Source: Leptofilum sp965223285 | Lineage (GTDB): Bacteria > Chloroflexota > Anaerolineae > Promineifilales > Promineifilaceae | NCBI RefSeq assembly: GCF_965223285.1 | Contig: NZ_OZ244997.1 | Coordinates: 1,674,001 to 1,738,000 of the forward strand | DNA: 64,000 nt | Reading direction: 5' to 3' | In this document: positions 1-7,482 of the stretch, piece by piece | Layout: each line of letters opens with the position of its first letter | How positions within the stretch are numbered: the stretch's first letter is position 1 | The notes under the pieces: generated by a model | Databases searched by the model: none | What the model was told of the DNA's origin: nothing | What the model saw: only the letters and a program-made list of their open reading frames with translations | Program-made: the position numbers and the translations under genes

Positions 1-989
1 CCTGCAATATTTTGGATATTCCGCGCGATCAGCTTTTGGGCAAGTCGATCAATGAATTATTGGGCTTGTACGGCCATTTCGGTGAATCGTGGATTCACAC
101 CATTAACGATTGGGCTAATAATGCAGACCGCATAGAGCAATGGACCTATCTGGCCGACCAGTTGGTAATTGAAGACAAATTTGTCAGCGTTCACCTTTCG
201 CCAGTTTTGTCCGACAATCAATTCTACGGCACCGTTTCTATTTTCCGAGACATCACCAAAGAGGTTGAAGTAGACAAGCTAAAGAGCGAGTTTGTGTCAA
301 CCGTGTCGCATGAGCTGCGAACGCCAATGACTTCTATTAAGGGGTATGCGGACCTGATGCTGATGGGAGCCGCCGGGCAAATGACCGAGCCGCAAATTCG
401 GTATTTGCAGGTGATTAAAAACAATGCGGATCGGCTGCACATGCTGGTGAACGATTTGCTGGATATTTCGCGGATTGAGACGGGCAAGACGGGGCTGGAT
501 TTACGGCCGTTAGACATTCCACAAATTATCGAACAGGTGGTGGACGGGCATCTGAACGGCCGTATCCAACATGAAGCCCGTACCGTCCAGGTAGATACCA
601 ACATGGCCCCAGGGCTGCCGCTGGTGAACGCCGACCACGCCCGCATCACCCAAATCTTAACCAACTTGCTGGACAATGCGCTGAACTATACACCAGACAA
701 CGGCCGTATCACCATTGGTGCCAAAGCCACCCACAGCTACGTTCACATCAGCATCACAGACACTGGCATTGGCATTGCCAAAGAACACCTGGGAAAAATC
801 TTTGACCGCTTTTACCGCGCCGAAGATTCCGCAGTGCAGCAAGTGCCCGGCACCGGCTTGGGCTTGGCCATTGTCCGCAGCCTGATAGAAATGCACGGCG
901 GACGCCTGCGTGTTGATAGTGAGCTGGGAAAAGGGAGTACCTTTACGTTTAACATTCCAGTAGTTATTGAAGATAGCGATCCAACATAA
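1..989 (+). CDS. PAS-type sensor histidine kinase, 5' truncated by window edge
   Basis: The reading frame is open from base 3, so the true start lies outside the window; the TTG at 12 is probably internal. The visible part begins in a PAS-like domain (residues 1-85), followed by a HisKA dimerisation domain with the phospho-acceptor His in VSHELRTP (about residue 100). The HATPase domain has the N box NLLDNALNY, the G1 box DTGIGI and the G2 box GTGLGLAIV. No membrane segment is visible; any input domain is further upstream. The gene for a single-domain response regulator starts 46 bases later on the same strand, so the two probably form a two-component pair. The signal is unknown. Confidence 0.93.
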   Translation, partial: CNILDIPRDQLLGKSINELLGLYGHFGESWIHTINDWANNADRIEQWTYLADQLVIEDKFVSVHLSPVLSDNQFYGTVSIFRDITKEVEVDKLKSEFVSTVSHELRTPMTSIKGYADLMLMGAAGQMTEPQIRYLQVIKNNADRLHMLVNDLLDISRIETGKTGLDLRPLDIPQIIEQVVDGHLNGRIQHEARTVQVDTNMAPGLPLVNADHARITQILTNLLDNALNYTPDNGRITIGAKATHSYVHISITDTGIGIAKEHLGKIFDRFYRAEDSAVQQVPGTGLGLAIVRSLIEMHGGRLRVDSELGKGSTFTFNIPVVIEDSDPT

Positions 990-1035
990 CCAACTTTTTC
1001 AATCATGCGTTAGTTACGCATTGGAAAGAGACATT

Positions 1036-1413
1036 ATGACAAAAATATTGATAGCCGAAGATGATCAAGATATTCGTGAACTGGTCATACTCACCTTGCA
1101 GTTTAGTGGGTTTGATGTAACGGCCGTTGAAGATGGGTCTTTGGCAGTGGAAAAAGCAAAAGCAGATGTATTCGATCTCATTTTGATGGATGTGCGTATG
1201 CCTCGGATGACCGGGTATGAAGCGTGCCGCCGCCTGAAAGAGATGGAGGCAACGAAAGATATTCCTATCATTTTCCTGTCGGCCAAAGGGCAAGAGCAAG
1301 AAATCCAAACTGGACTAGATGTGGGCGCAGCCGATTACATTCTAAAACCGTTTGCGCCAGACACCTTGGTCAACACCATCAATAAGGTTCTAAGTAAGGC
1401 AAAAACTGGCTAA
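1036..1413 (+). CDS. single-domain response regulator (CheY-like receiver)
   Basis: A 125-residue receiver domain and nothing else. The acidic pocket is AEDD (residues 7-10), the phosphorylated Asp lies in LILMDVRMP (about residue 52), the switch Ser is in FLSAKGQ and the conserved Lys is in LKPF. There is no DNA-binding output domain, so it probably signals by protein contact or in a phosphorelay. ATG 1036 is chosen because GGAAAGAG lies at 1023-1030; a longer frame upstream would overlap the kinase. It sits between the kinase and a hydrolase, in tight succession (3 bases to the next start), suggesting one transcript. Confidence 0.93.
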   Translation: MTKILIAEDDQDIRELVILTLQFSGFDVTAVEDGSLAVEKAKADVFDLILMDVRMPRMTGYEACRRLKEMEATKDIPIIFLSAKGQEQEIQTGLDVGAADYILKPFAPDTLVNTINKVLSKAKTG

Positions 1414-1415
1414 TC

Positions 1416-2207
1416 ATGAGCATTACCACCATCGACAGCCAACTGATTCATTATGAAGTGCTAGGCCGTGGCCAGCCGCTGATCTTTATTCACGGCTGGG
1501 TTGGTTCCTGGCGCTACTGGTGGCCGTCGATGCAAGCCCTCTCCGCCCATTACCGCACCTTCGCCTTCGACCTGTGGGGCTTTGGCGATTCCAGCAAAGT
1601 AACAGACGCCTACAAGTTGGAAGCCTACGTGGAAATGGTTGACCAATTTATCGACAAACTGGGTGTGGCGCGCCCGGTCATACTGGTAGGCCACGGGCTG
1701 GGAGCCGTTGTGGCACTCAGCTACACGGCCAAACGCCCGGATAATGTGGCCAAGGTAGCTACCATTTCGCTGCCAGTTGCTGGCGAGTTTCTCACCAACA
1801 AGCTACAGGGTGCAGATACAGGCTCGATGATTAGCCGCGTTTTAGGGCGTTCAGAAAGTTTCAGCGAGCTAGATAGCGAAATCCGCAAGGTAGACCCGAT
1901 GGCGGTCTCCAAGTCCATTGAAGAAATTAACGATCTGAACTTTGTCTCTGACATAACTGCGTTAGAACGGCCGTTACTCATGGTTTACGGCCGTCAAGAC
2001 AGTCTCGTGCTGCCCCCCAACGGTGAATATAGCTACCTCCAGCAATCTATTAATGACCGCTTTTACGTTGAGCTAGATTTGTGCCACCACTTCCCCATGC
2101 TGCAAGAAAAAGCCAAATTCAACCGCCTCCTCCTCGATTTCATCATCGCCAGTGCTGACCTCACCGAATTGACCATCAAAGAGTATTGGACCCGCCGCAT
2201 TCGGTAA
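1416..2207 (+). CDS. alpha/beta-hydrolase fold protein lacking the nucleophile Ser
   Basis: 263 residues with the alpha/beta hydrolase layout: oxyanion strand FIHGW (residues 24-28), nucleophile elbow, acid in YGRQDS and late histidine in CHHFP. The elbow reads VGHGLGA (residues 91-97), so the expected Ser of GHSxG is Gly; the DNA (cac ggg ctg gga) confirms this. Either the protein is non-catalytic or the chemistry differs. It starts two bases after the response regulator stop and is probably cotranscribed with the two-component pair. A sensor-linked, inactive receptor-type hydrolase (compare RsbQ-like proteins, which do keep Ser) is one possibility; this is inference. Confidence 0.85.
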   Translation: MSITTIDSQLIHYEVLGRGQPLIFIHGWVGSWRYWWPSMQALSAHYRTFAFDLWGFGDSSKVTDAYKLEAYVEMVDQFIDKLGVARPVILVGHGLGAVVALSYTAKRPDNVAKVATISLPVAGEFLTNKLQGADTGSMISRVLGRSESFSELDSEIRKVDPMAVSKSIEEINDLNFVSDITALERPLLMVYGRQDSLVLPPNGEYSYLQQSINDRFYVELDLCHHFPMLQEKAKFNRLLLDFIIASADLTELTIKEYWTRRIR

Positions 2208-2331
2208 CTCTGTTTACCTTGTCACCCTTTCACCCCCTCTCTCCATATCTAGACCAACTTACGACAAACAAGTACAATAAAATTGAATTTGCCGCACAAA
2301 CTTGAAAAATCCGTCAGAAAAGGAGTTCCCG

Positions 2332-4779
2332 ATGAGCGATTTCAAATTTGAAGCCTGGCCCACCGAATTCCGCCAAATCAACCAATATTTTGGACAAAAC
2401 CCCCAAAATTACGCCCAATTTGGCCTGCCCGGCCATGAAGGCTTGGATTTAATGGCCCCCACCGGCAGCAAAATCTTCGCGGTGGCTCCGGGAACCGTGC
2501 GCGTGGTCAACTCTCAGCCCACAGGCCACAACTATGGCATCCACGTCCGCGTAGACCACAAAGACGGCTGGCAAACCATCTATGCCCATATGCAGCGGGC
2601 TACCGTGCGCGTGGGGCAACCTGTTAAGGCAGGCGAACAGCTAGGTTTGGCAGACAACACGGGCAACAGCTTTGGCTCCCATCTGCACCTCACGCTCAAG
2701 CGGCAAAATAGCAGCTACACAGACAACAGTGGCACCAAATGGCCATACAATATTTACGATCCCACTCCGTTTTTGCTGCCCCTCCTCGGCTGGAAACGCC
2801 CCGTTGGTCCTTACACCGATGGGTATGCCTACACCAACGGCATCATCGTCGTAGGTGACTTGGCTCAGGTGAACAGCGGCGGCATCAATTTACGCAGAAA
2901 TCCCAGCATTGTTGGGGAACTCATCGATCTGGTACCGGGCGGGACCATTATCATTGTAACTGGACCAGCCAGAGGACAGTACACGCCTGTACAAGTTGCC
3001 AATGTCTCTTTGAGTAATCCGCCCGTCCCGCCAGCCCCCACGCCTGGGCCTCCCCCACCGGCCACAGAACATCAGGTGGATGGCTGGGCGTTCACCAACT
3101 ACATCACCCGCAGCGGCAACCAGGCGGTGGTGGGACAGTATGGCATTAATTTACGAGCAGCACCACAGCGCACAGCCACCAACATCGGCTTGGTTAAAGG
3201 TGACAGCACGGTCACCATCACCGGCTTGCCGCAAGGGGAGTACACGCCAGTTCGCGCTCGCCGCATTGATTTTTCTGGGCCGATTAACATTCCTGATGAT
3301 GTGATCCAGCCAACGCCGCCACCCGCGCCACAACCGACGCCTGCCCCACAGCCATCAACACCACCTGCGGATGCCATTTTGGGCTGGGCATATACACAAA
3401 ATTTGACAATTAACGGCCGTACCGTCACCTCTGGCCGCTTTGGTACCAATTTGCGGGCTGCCCCGGTGCGCGGCGGCAGCAAGCTGGGGCTGTTTGTAGA
3501 AGGTGGCACTGGCACGCTGGCCGGGCAAAACAGTGGCGAATACACGCCCGTTTACGTCCCGCGCAGCAGCTTGCGCAACATTCCGGCCACGCTGCCACCC
3601 GTTACCCAGCCCACACCGCTGCCGGGTGAGATGCCAACGCCACCCCCTACGCCTCAACCCACCGCCGACACCACGCCGGGCTGGGCGTTTACAGCGGCAA
3701 TTACCGTTTCAGGGAATACGGCCGTTGCTGGACAATACGGCATCAACCTGCGCAACGCGCCTCGGCGAGACGCTAAAAAAGTGGGCTTTGTCCCCGGCAA
3801 TGCCAGCATGATCGTCACGGGTGGGCAGCAAGGTGAGTACACCCCGGTGCGTGTGGACGACAACATTTTGCAAGACAAAGTGACTGGCCCCATAGCGATT
3901 ATCGACACCATCTCACCACCGGATGATTTGGTAGACCCGGAACCGCCGATTCTGGGCAACGCCAGTATTGGCCTGCACGCTTCGGCCGATCCGGGCATTT
4001 CCCAAGCAGAGATTGACGAGTTTGCCGCTATGCGTCCGGGGATGATTAAGGTGCTCTCGTTTCACGAGCCAACGGCCGTTCAAAAGCTGTCCCAAGCCCA
4101 TCCCCACGCCCGCTGGGTAGTGCGCGCCTTCCTCGATTTCCGTGCGCAAGGTGGGGTTCGCACCATCAGCCCCGGCCAATTCCTCAACGACACCATCAAC
4201 GACGTGAAGCGCACGCTGAACATGATTGGCACTGGCAAGGATGTGGTCATCGAGCTGCACAACGAGCCAAATTTGGTGCCAGAAGGCCTCACTGGCGCCT
4301 GGCGCGACGGCGCGACCTTTGCCCAATGGTGGCTGGAGGTGCTGCGCCTGTACAAGCAAGCCCTGCCGGGCAGCAAATTTATCTACCCTGGACTGTCACC
4401 GGGAGCGGCCGTTTCTGGCATCAAGCAAGATCATATCCAATTTGTAGAAGCCAGCCGCGCCGCCGTGGAGGCCGCTGACGGGTTAGGCATTCACACTTAT
4501 TGGTCCAACGTCTACCCCATGTCCCGTGCCCTCGACGTGCTGGACGATTACATCAGCCGCTTCCGCTACAAGCCCATCTGGATTACGGAAGCGAGTAACA
4601 ACAAGGCTGGCACGCCTGTTTACCGCAAGGCACAGCAATATTTAGACTATTGGCGCGAAATTCAAAAACGGCCGACGGTGCAAGGCGTCACCTACTTTGT
4701 TGCCTCCGCCAGCGATCCTGCCTTCAAAGAAGAGGTTTGGGTGGGCAGAGACATCGGCAAGCGTATTGGGAGGCGTTAA
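2332..4779 (+). CDS. multidomain M23 peptidase / SH3-like repeats / glycosidase-like protein
   Basis: 815 residues. Residues 30-125 are an M23 (LytM) metallopeptidase domain with GHEGLD (H35, D39), a mid-domain His (YAHMQ) and HLHL (H117, H119), the zinc and catalytic set. Four SH3-like repeats follow, each opening with GWAxT and carrying G-NLRxAP and GEYTPV, separated by Pro-rich linkers. The last 260 residues resemble a clan-A TIM-barrel glycosidase: HNEPN would carry the acid/base Glu and WITEASN the nucleophile Glu. ATG 2332 follows AAAAGGAG at a good distance; an in-frame start at 2302 has none. No signal peptide or membrane helix is visible, odd for a wall-active protein. Substrate unknown. 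Confidence 0.85.
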   Translation: MSDFKFEAWPTEFRQINQYFGQNPQNYAQFGLPGHEGLDLMAPTGSKIFAVAPGTVRVVNSQPTGHNYGIHVRVDHKDGWQTIYAHMQRATVRVGQPVKAGEQLGLADNTGNSFGSHLHLTLKRQNSSYTDNSGTKWPYNIYDPTPFLLPLLGWKRPVGPYTDGYAYTNGIIVVGDLAQVNSGGINLRRNPSIVGELIDLVPGGTIIIVTGPARGQYTPVQVANVSLSNPPVPPAPTPGPPPPATEHQVDGWAFTNYITRSGNQAVVGQYGINLRAAPQRTATNIGLVKGDSTVTITGLPQGEYTPVRARRIDFSGPINIPDDVIQPTPPPAPQPTPAPQPSTPPADAILGWAYTQNLTINGRTVTSGRFGTNLRAAPVRGGSKLGLFVEGGTGTLAGQNSGEYTPVYVPRSSLRNIPATLPPVTQPTPLPGEMPTPPPTPQPTADTTPGWAFTAAITVSGNTAVAGQYGINLRNAPRRDAKKVGFVPGNASMIVTGGQQGEYTPVRVDDNILQDKVTGPIAIIDTISPPDDLVDPEPPILGNASIGLHASADPGISQAEIDEFAAMRPGMIKVLSFHEPTAVQKLSQAHPHARWVVRAFLDFRAQGGVRTISPGQFLNDTINDVKRTLNMIGTGKDVVIELHNEPNLVPEGLTGAWRDGATFAQWWLEVLRLYKQALPGSKFIYPGLSPGAAVSGIKQDHIQFVEASRAAVEAADGLGIHTYWSNVYPMSRALDVLDDYISRFRYKPIWITEASNNKAGTPVYRKAQQYLDYWREIQKRPTVQGVTYFVASASDPAFKEEVWVGRDIGKRIGRR

Positions 4780-4780
4780 T

Positions 4781-5038
4781 ATGGAAATTGTAATTGTGGT
4801 TACGGTCGTTGGTCTGGGCATCCTTTTTGCTGGTTATTTGCGACGAAGTAGGCCAAAAATTGCCTGTGAAGAATGCGACAGCACACAAGTGCGCCAGTTA
4901 GAACAGAGCCTAAAAAAGCTACAGCAAGATGAGATCATTGGCCTTGGCATGAAGCTAGATGTGCAGATCATTATGGAAACCCGATACCGCTGCCAGGATT
5001 GTAATCATTCCTGGACAGTAATCGCCCCCGAAAGCTAA
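4781..5038 (+). CDS. small membrane-anchored zinc-ribbon protein, hypothetical
   Basis: 85 residues. An N-terminal hydrophobic helix (residues 2-19) is followed by basic residues (RRSR), consistent with an inside-facing C-terminus. Two CxxC pairs, CEEC (residues 29-32) and CQDC (about residues 74-77), would form one zinc ribbon. ATG 4781 lies directly after the stop of the preceding gene; a longer in-frame start would run inside it. No family was recognised. Its position between a wall-type protein and a metabolic enzyme does not reveal its role. Confidence 0.7.
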   Translation: MEIVIVVTVVGLGILFAGYLRRSRPKIACEECDSTQVRQLEQSLKKLQQDEIIGLGMKLDVQIIMETRYRCQDCNHSWTVIAPES

Positions 5039-5055
5039 CCCTGTAGGAGATCACC

Positions 5056-5919
5056 TTGAAATTTGCCCGCTATGAAGCAAACGGCCGTTCTCCCCAAATC
5101 GGCCTCGTTGTAGACAATGAACTGATTGACCTCTCCGGCGTGGCCCCCTCCATGCAGGCGGTGATCAATCTCAGCAATGAAGGGATGGCGATGATTGCCC
5201 ACCACGCCAATCGCAGCCAGCGCATTCCCCTCAAAGATGTGAAGCTGCTGGCTCCGCTGCTGCCGCGCCGCAACGTCATGTGCCTAGGCAAAAATTACGC
5301 CGACCACGCCCGAGAAATGCAAACCACCCAAGATGAACCGGTGGAACTGCCTAAATTCCCCGTCATATTTACCAAAGCCACCACCAGCGTTTCCGGCCCC
5401 ACCGATCCCATCCCCTTCGACCCGAACGTCTCTGAAAAAATGGATTACGAAGTGGAGCTAGCTATCATCATCGGCAAGCAGGGCAAAAACATTCCTGCTG
5501 AGCAAGCGATGAAGTTTGTTTTTGGCTACACCGTCCTCAACGACGTCACCGCCCGCGATTTGCAGCGGCAGGGAAAGCAATTCTTCAAAGGCAAAAGTTT
5601 AGACGGCTGCTGCCCAACAGGGCCGTGGATTGTCACCCGTGACGAGGTGCCCAACTCACATGATTTGGAAATTCGTTGCCTGGTAAATGGTAAAGATATG
5701 CAGGCCAGCAACACCCGCCACATGATTTTCGACATCCCCACCACCATCGCCTACCTCTCGCGCGGCATGACGCTGCTGCCCGGCGACATCATCGCCACCG
5801 GCACGCCAGACGGCGTGGGCGCAGCTCGCACCCCGCCCCAGTTTTTGCGTCCTGGCGATGTGCTGACTTCAATTGTGGAAGGTGTGGGAGAGTTGCGGAA
5901 TGTGGTAACGGCCGTCTAA
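5056..5919 (+). CDS. fumarylacetoacetate hydrolase (FAH) family protein
   Basis: 287 residues of the FAH fold, FAHD1/acylpyruvase-like. Seen: GKNYADHA (residues 76-83), the metal-binding acidic region DYEVELAIIIG, NDVTARDLQ, FKGKSLDGCCPTGPW and the closing GTPDGVG. Members are Mg/Mn-dependent and cleave C-C bonds in acylpyruvates or decarboxylate oxaloacetate; which reaction applies here cannot be told. The start is TTG 5056, supported by TAGGAGA at 5044-5050. It follows the zinc-ribbon gene by 17 bases, so readthrough is possible. It ends with the iterated palindrome ACGGCCGT, read as Thr-Ala-Val just before the stop. Confidence 0.9.
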   Translation: MKFARYEANGRSPQIGLVVDNELIDLSGVAPSMQAVINLSNEGMAMIAHHANRSQRIPLKDVKLLAPLLPRRNVMCLGKNYADHAREMQTTQDEPVELPKFPVIFTKATTSVSGPTDPIPFDPNVSEKMDYEVELAIIIGKQGKNIPAEQAMKFVFGYTVLNDVTARDLQRQGKQFFKGKSLDGCCPTGPWIVTRDEVPNSHDLEIRCLVNGKDMQASNTRHMIFDIPTTIAYLSRGMTLLPGDIIATGTPDGVGAARTPPQFLRPGDVLTSIVEGVGELRNVVTAV

Positions 5920-5948
5920 CCCCTCCCATCACTTTATTCATAGAGACC

Positions 5949-6809
5949 CTACATAGAATTGATAACCGGGACGATGATCATGATATCGTACCCGGCGTGG
6001 AAAAGAATGGGGCCAATCAAGCTATCATCCTTGAGCATGGCGTGGGCACCGACAACGCCTAAGGCGAATACAACCAAACCGAAGATGACGCCCCCGCCAG
6101 GGAAATAATAAGTCGCACTGATATGGGAGGCACCGAAGATAACGGCCGTTACCAAAATTGCCCCCGTTCTGCCAATCAGCACAGCATATTTTCGCAAGAA
6201 TATTCCTCGAAACCACAACTCTTCCATCGTCGCATTGGCAAAAATGTAGAGTAGCTGATAGGGAACGGTCGGCCATATCGACGCCGCGTCCATCGCCCAT
6301 AGCTGAATGGCCAACCCAACCGCGGCAAAAATGAAAAACCAAAGCAAGCCAAACCGCAGGCTGCGCTTCCAATTGCCCAGTTTGATGAAAATTGAAGCCC
6401 AATTATCACCCGCTAGCCACGTCAACCCTAGCAAAATCGGGGTAATCAGCATAAATTGCGAGAGCTTGTCCAACGCCAGATTTTGCATAGGCGGCATGCT
6501 GCTGTGATGCAGGCGGATCAGGCCCGTTTTCAAAGAGACTAGGGCCGCTGCCGCAATGAAGAGTGCATTAACGGCCGTTCCATAACGGGCTAAAGAGTGA
6601 TTTCGCCTGAGAATAAACGCACCCACCAAGAAGGTTGCAGCCAACGCAATGTAATACGTTTGGTTCCAATTGGTGGCAAAGACCCGATAGTATGGATTGC
6701 CGCAGATGAATACGGCCGTTCCACCCAGCAACAGACAAATCGCAACAGCGATGGTTTTTGCCTTGCCTGATAGCGGAGATACGGCCGTTGGCGAACGGTA
6801 CTCAATCAT
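5949..6809 (-). CDS. CPBP family intramembrane metalloprotease
   Basis: 286 residues, largely hydrophobic with about eight membrane segments. It carries the CPBP/Abi signature: EELWFRG (motif 1, Glu pair and Arg), GASHIS (motif 2 His) and FHAGYD (motif 3 region, His). Family members cleave substrates in the membrane (CAAX prenyl protease 2, bacteriocin self-immunity). Two adjacent ATGs exist; the second (6809) has better spacing from GGAGA at 6816-6820. It converges with the + strand FAH gene. The substrate is unknown and no partner is apparent next to it. Confidence 0.88.
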   Translation of the reverse strand: MIEYRSPTAVSPLSGKAKTIAVAICLLLGGTAVFICGNPYYRVFATNWNQTYYIALAATFLVGAFILRRNHSLARYGTAVNALFIAAAALVSLKTGLIRLHHSSMPPMQNLALDKLSQFMLITPILLGLTWLAGDNWASIFIKLGNWKRSLRFGLLWFFIFAAVGLAIQLWAMDAASIWPTVPYQLLYIFANATMEELWFRGIFLRKYAVLIGRTGAILVTAVIFGASHISATYYFPGGGVIFGLVVFALGVVGAHAMLKDDSLIGPILFHAGYDIMIIVPVINSM

Positions 6810-6850
6810 CATATTTCTCCTAAGAATCTATCCGCAAAAGCCACAGGCTT

Positions 6851-6869
6851 GTACTGAGCGAAGTCGAAG
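6851..6869. repeat. fragment of a widespread intergenic repeat (GTACTGAGCGAAGTCGAAG)
   Basis: The word GTACTGAGCGAAGTCGAAG lies between two minus-strand genes. I recognise it as a repeat word seen in intergenic DNA of many unrelated bacteria. Only one copy was seen here. Confidence 0.5.
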
Positions 6870-6911
6870 TAGGAAAAAGAGTATTCTGAGAAATGAACCT
6901 CTGCCTCTAAG

Positions 6912-6932
6912 CTCTCTGTGAACTCTGTGGCC
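6912..6932. repeat. CTCTGTG-type intergenic repeat word
   Basis: CTCTCTGTGAACTCTGTGG at the left of this interval repeats the word CTCTGTG twice. Its complement resembles the CACAGAG words at 45721-45788, and both are intergenic. Function unknown. Confidence 0.4.
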
Positions 6933-6983
6933 AATGTTCGGAAAGGTACTAAATGGCTTGCCTATGCGAAAACATCGCCGACA

Positions 6984-7409
6984 TTACAGCGGCTTACTCA
7001 TAAAATAACGCTGATGCCCAACCGGAAAATCTTGCAGTTCAGCCAGAACCTGGTAGCCGTGTTGTTTGTAGAAATCGGGCACTTGGAAGCTGAACGTATC
7101 CAGATAAACTTGCTTTGCACCTCGTTTCCGCGCTTCGTCCTCAACTTGCGTTAAAAGCCGATGCCCATATCCTTGACCACGCAGGCCTTCCTCGATCCAC
7201 ATCAGATCAATGTACGCCCAATCCCAGTACAATTCAGCAATCACACCGCCAACAATCTTCTCGTCCGGCGACTGTACAACATAGCAAAGGCGTTGAAATT
7301 TTTGGTCACCGGCTTGTTTTTCGTTGTACGCATGCAGGCCGCGCCCGATAATGCCCCAGGCGGATTCTTCCGGTTTTTCTACATACGTAATGGTATATTC
7401 TGTAATCAT
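6984..7409 (-). CDS. GNAT family N-acetyltransferase
   Basis: 141 residues. The acetyl-CoA binding motif A is EEGLRGQGYGHRLL (Q/R-x-x-G-x-G/A pattern), preceded by the strand AYIDLMWI and followed by YLDTFSFQ and DFYKQHGYQ, the usual GNAT order. The substrate is not evident. ATG 7409 is chosen because a strong AGGAGG lies just upstream at 7418-7424; a longer in-frame start would place that site inside the coding region. It is the last gene of the accessory block and a copy of the 22-bp repeated element (7461-7482) sits 52 bases upstream of its start. Confidence 0.9.
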   Translation of the reverse strand: MITEYTITYVEKPEESAWGIIGRGLHAYNEKQAGDQKFQRLCYVVQSPDEKIVGGVIAELYWDWAYIDLMWIEEGLRGQGYGHRLLTQVEDEARKRGAKQVYLDTFSFQVPDFYKQHGYQVLAELQDFPVGHQRYFMSKPL

Positions 7410-7460
7410 TTTTCTATTCCTCCTCATTTAGAATTAGCTTACTGCTTATCAGATCAGGTG

Positions 7461-7482
7461 TCAGTCCCCAAACGGGGTATTT
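7461..7482 (-). promoter_or_regulatory. repeated 22-bp CCCC-N4-GGGG element, copy 1
   Basis: In gene sense it reads AAATACCCC, GTTT, GGGGACTGA. It overlaps the stop of the serine hydrolase gene and lies 52 bases upstream of the GNAT start at 7409. Two more copies occur at 9615-9636 and 14554-14575 at similar distances from starts. It could be an operator or a REP-like mobile remnant. Confidence 0.6.
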
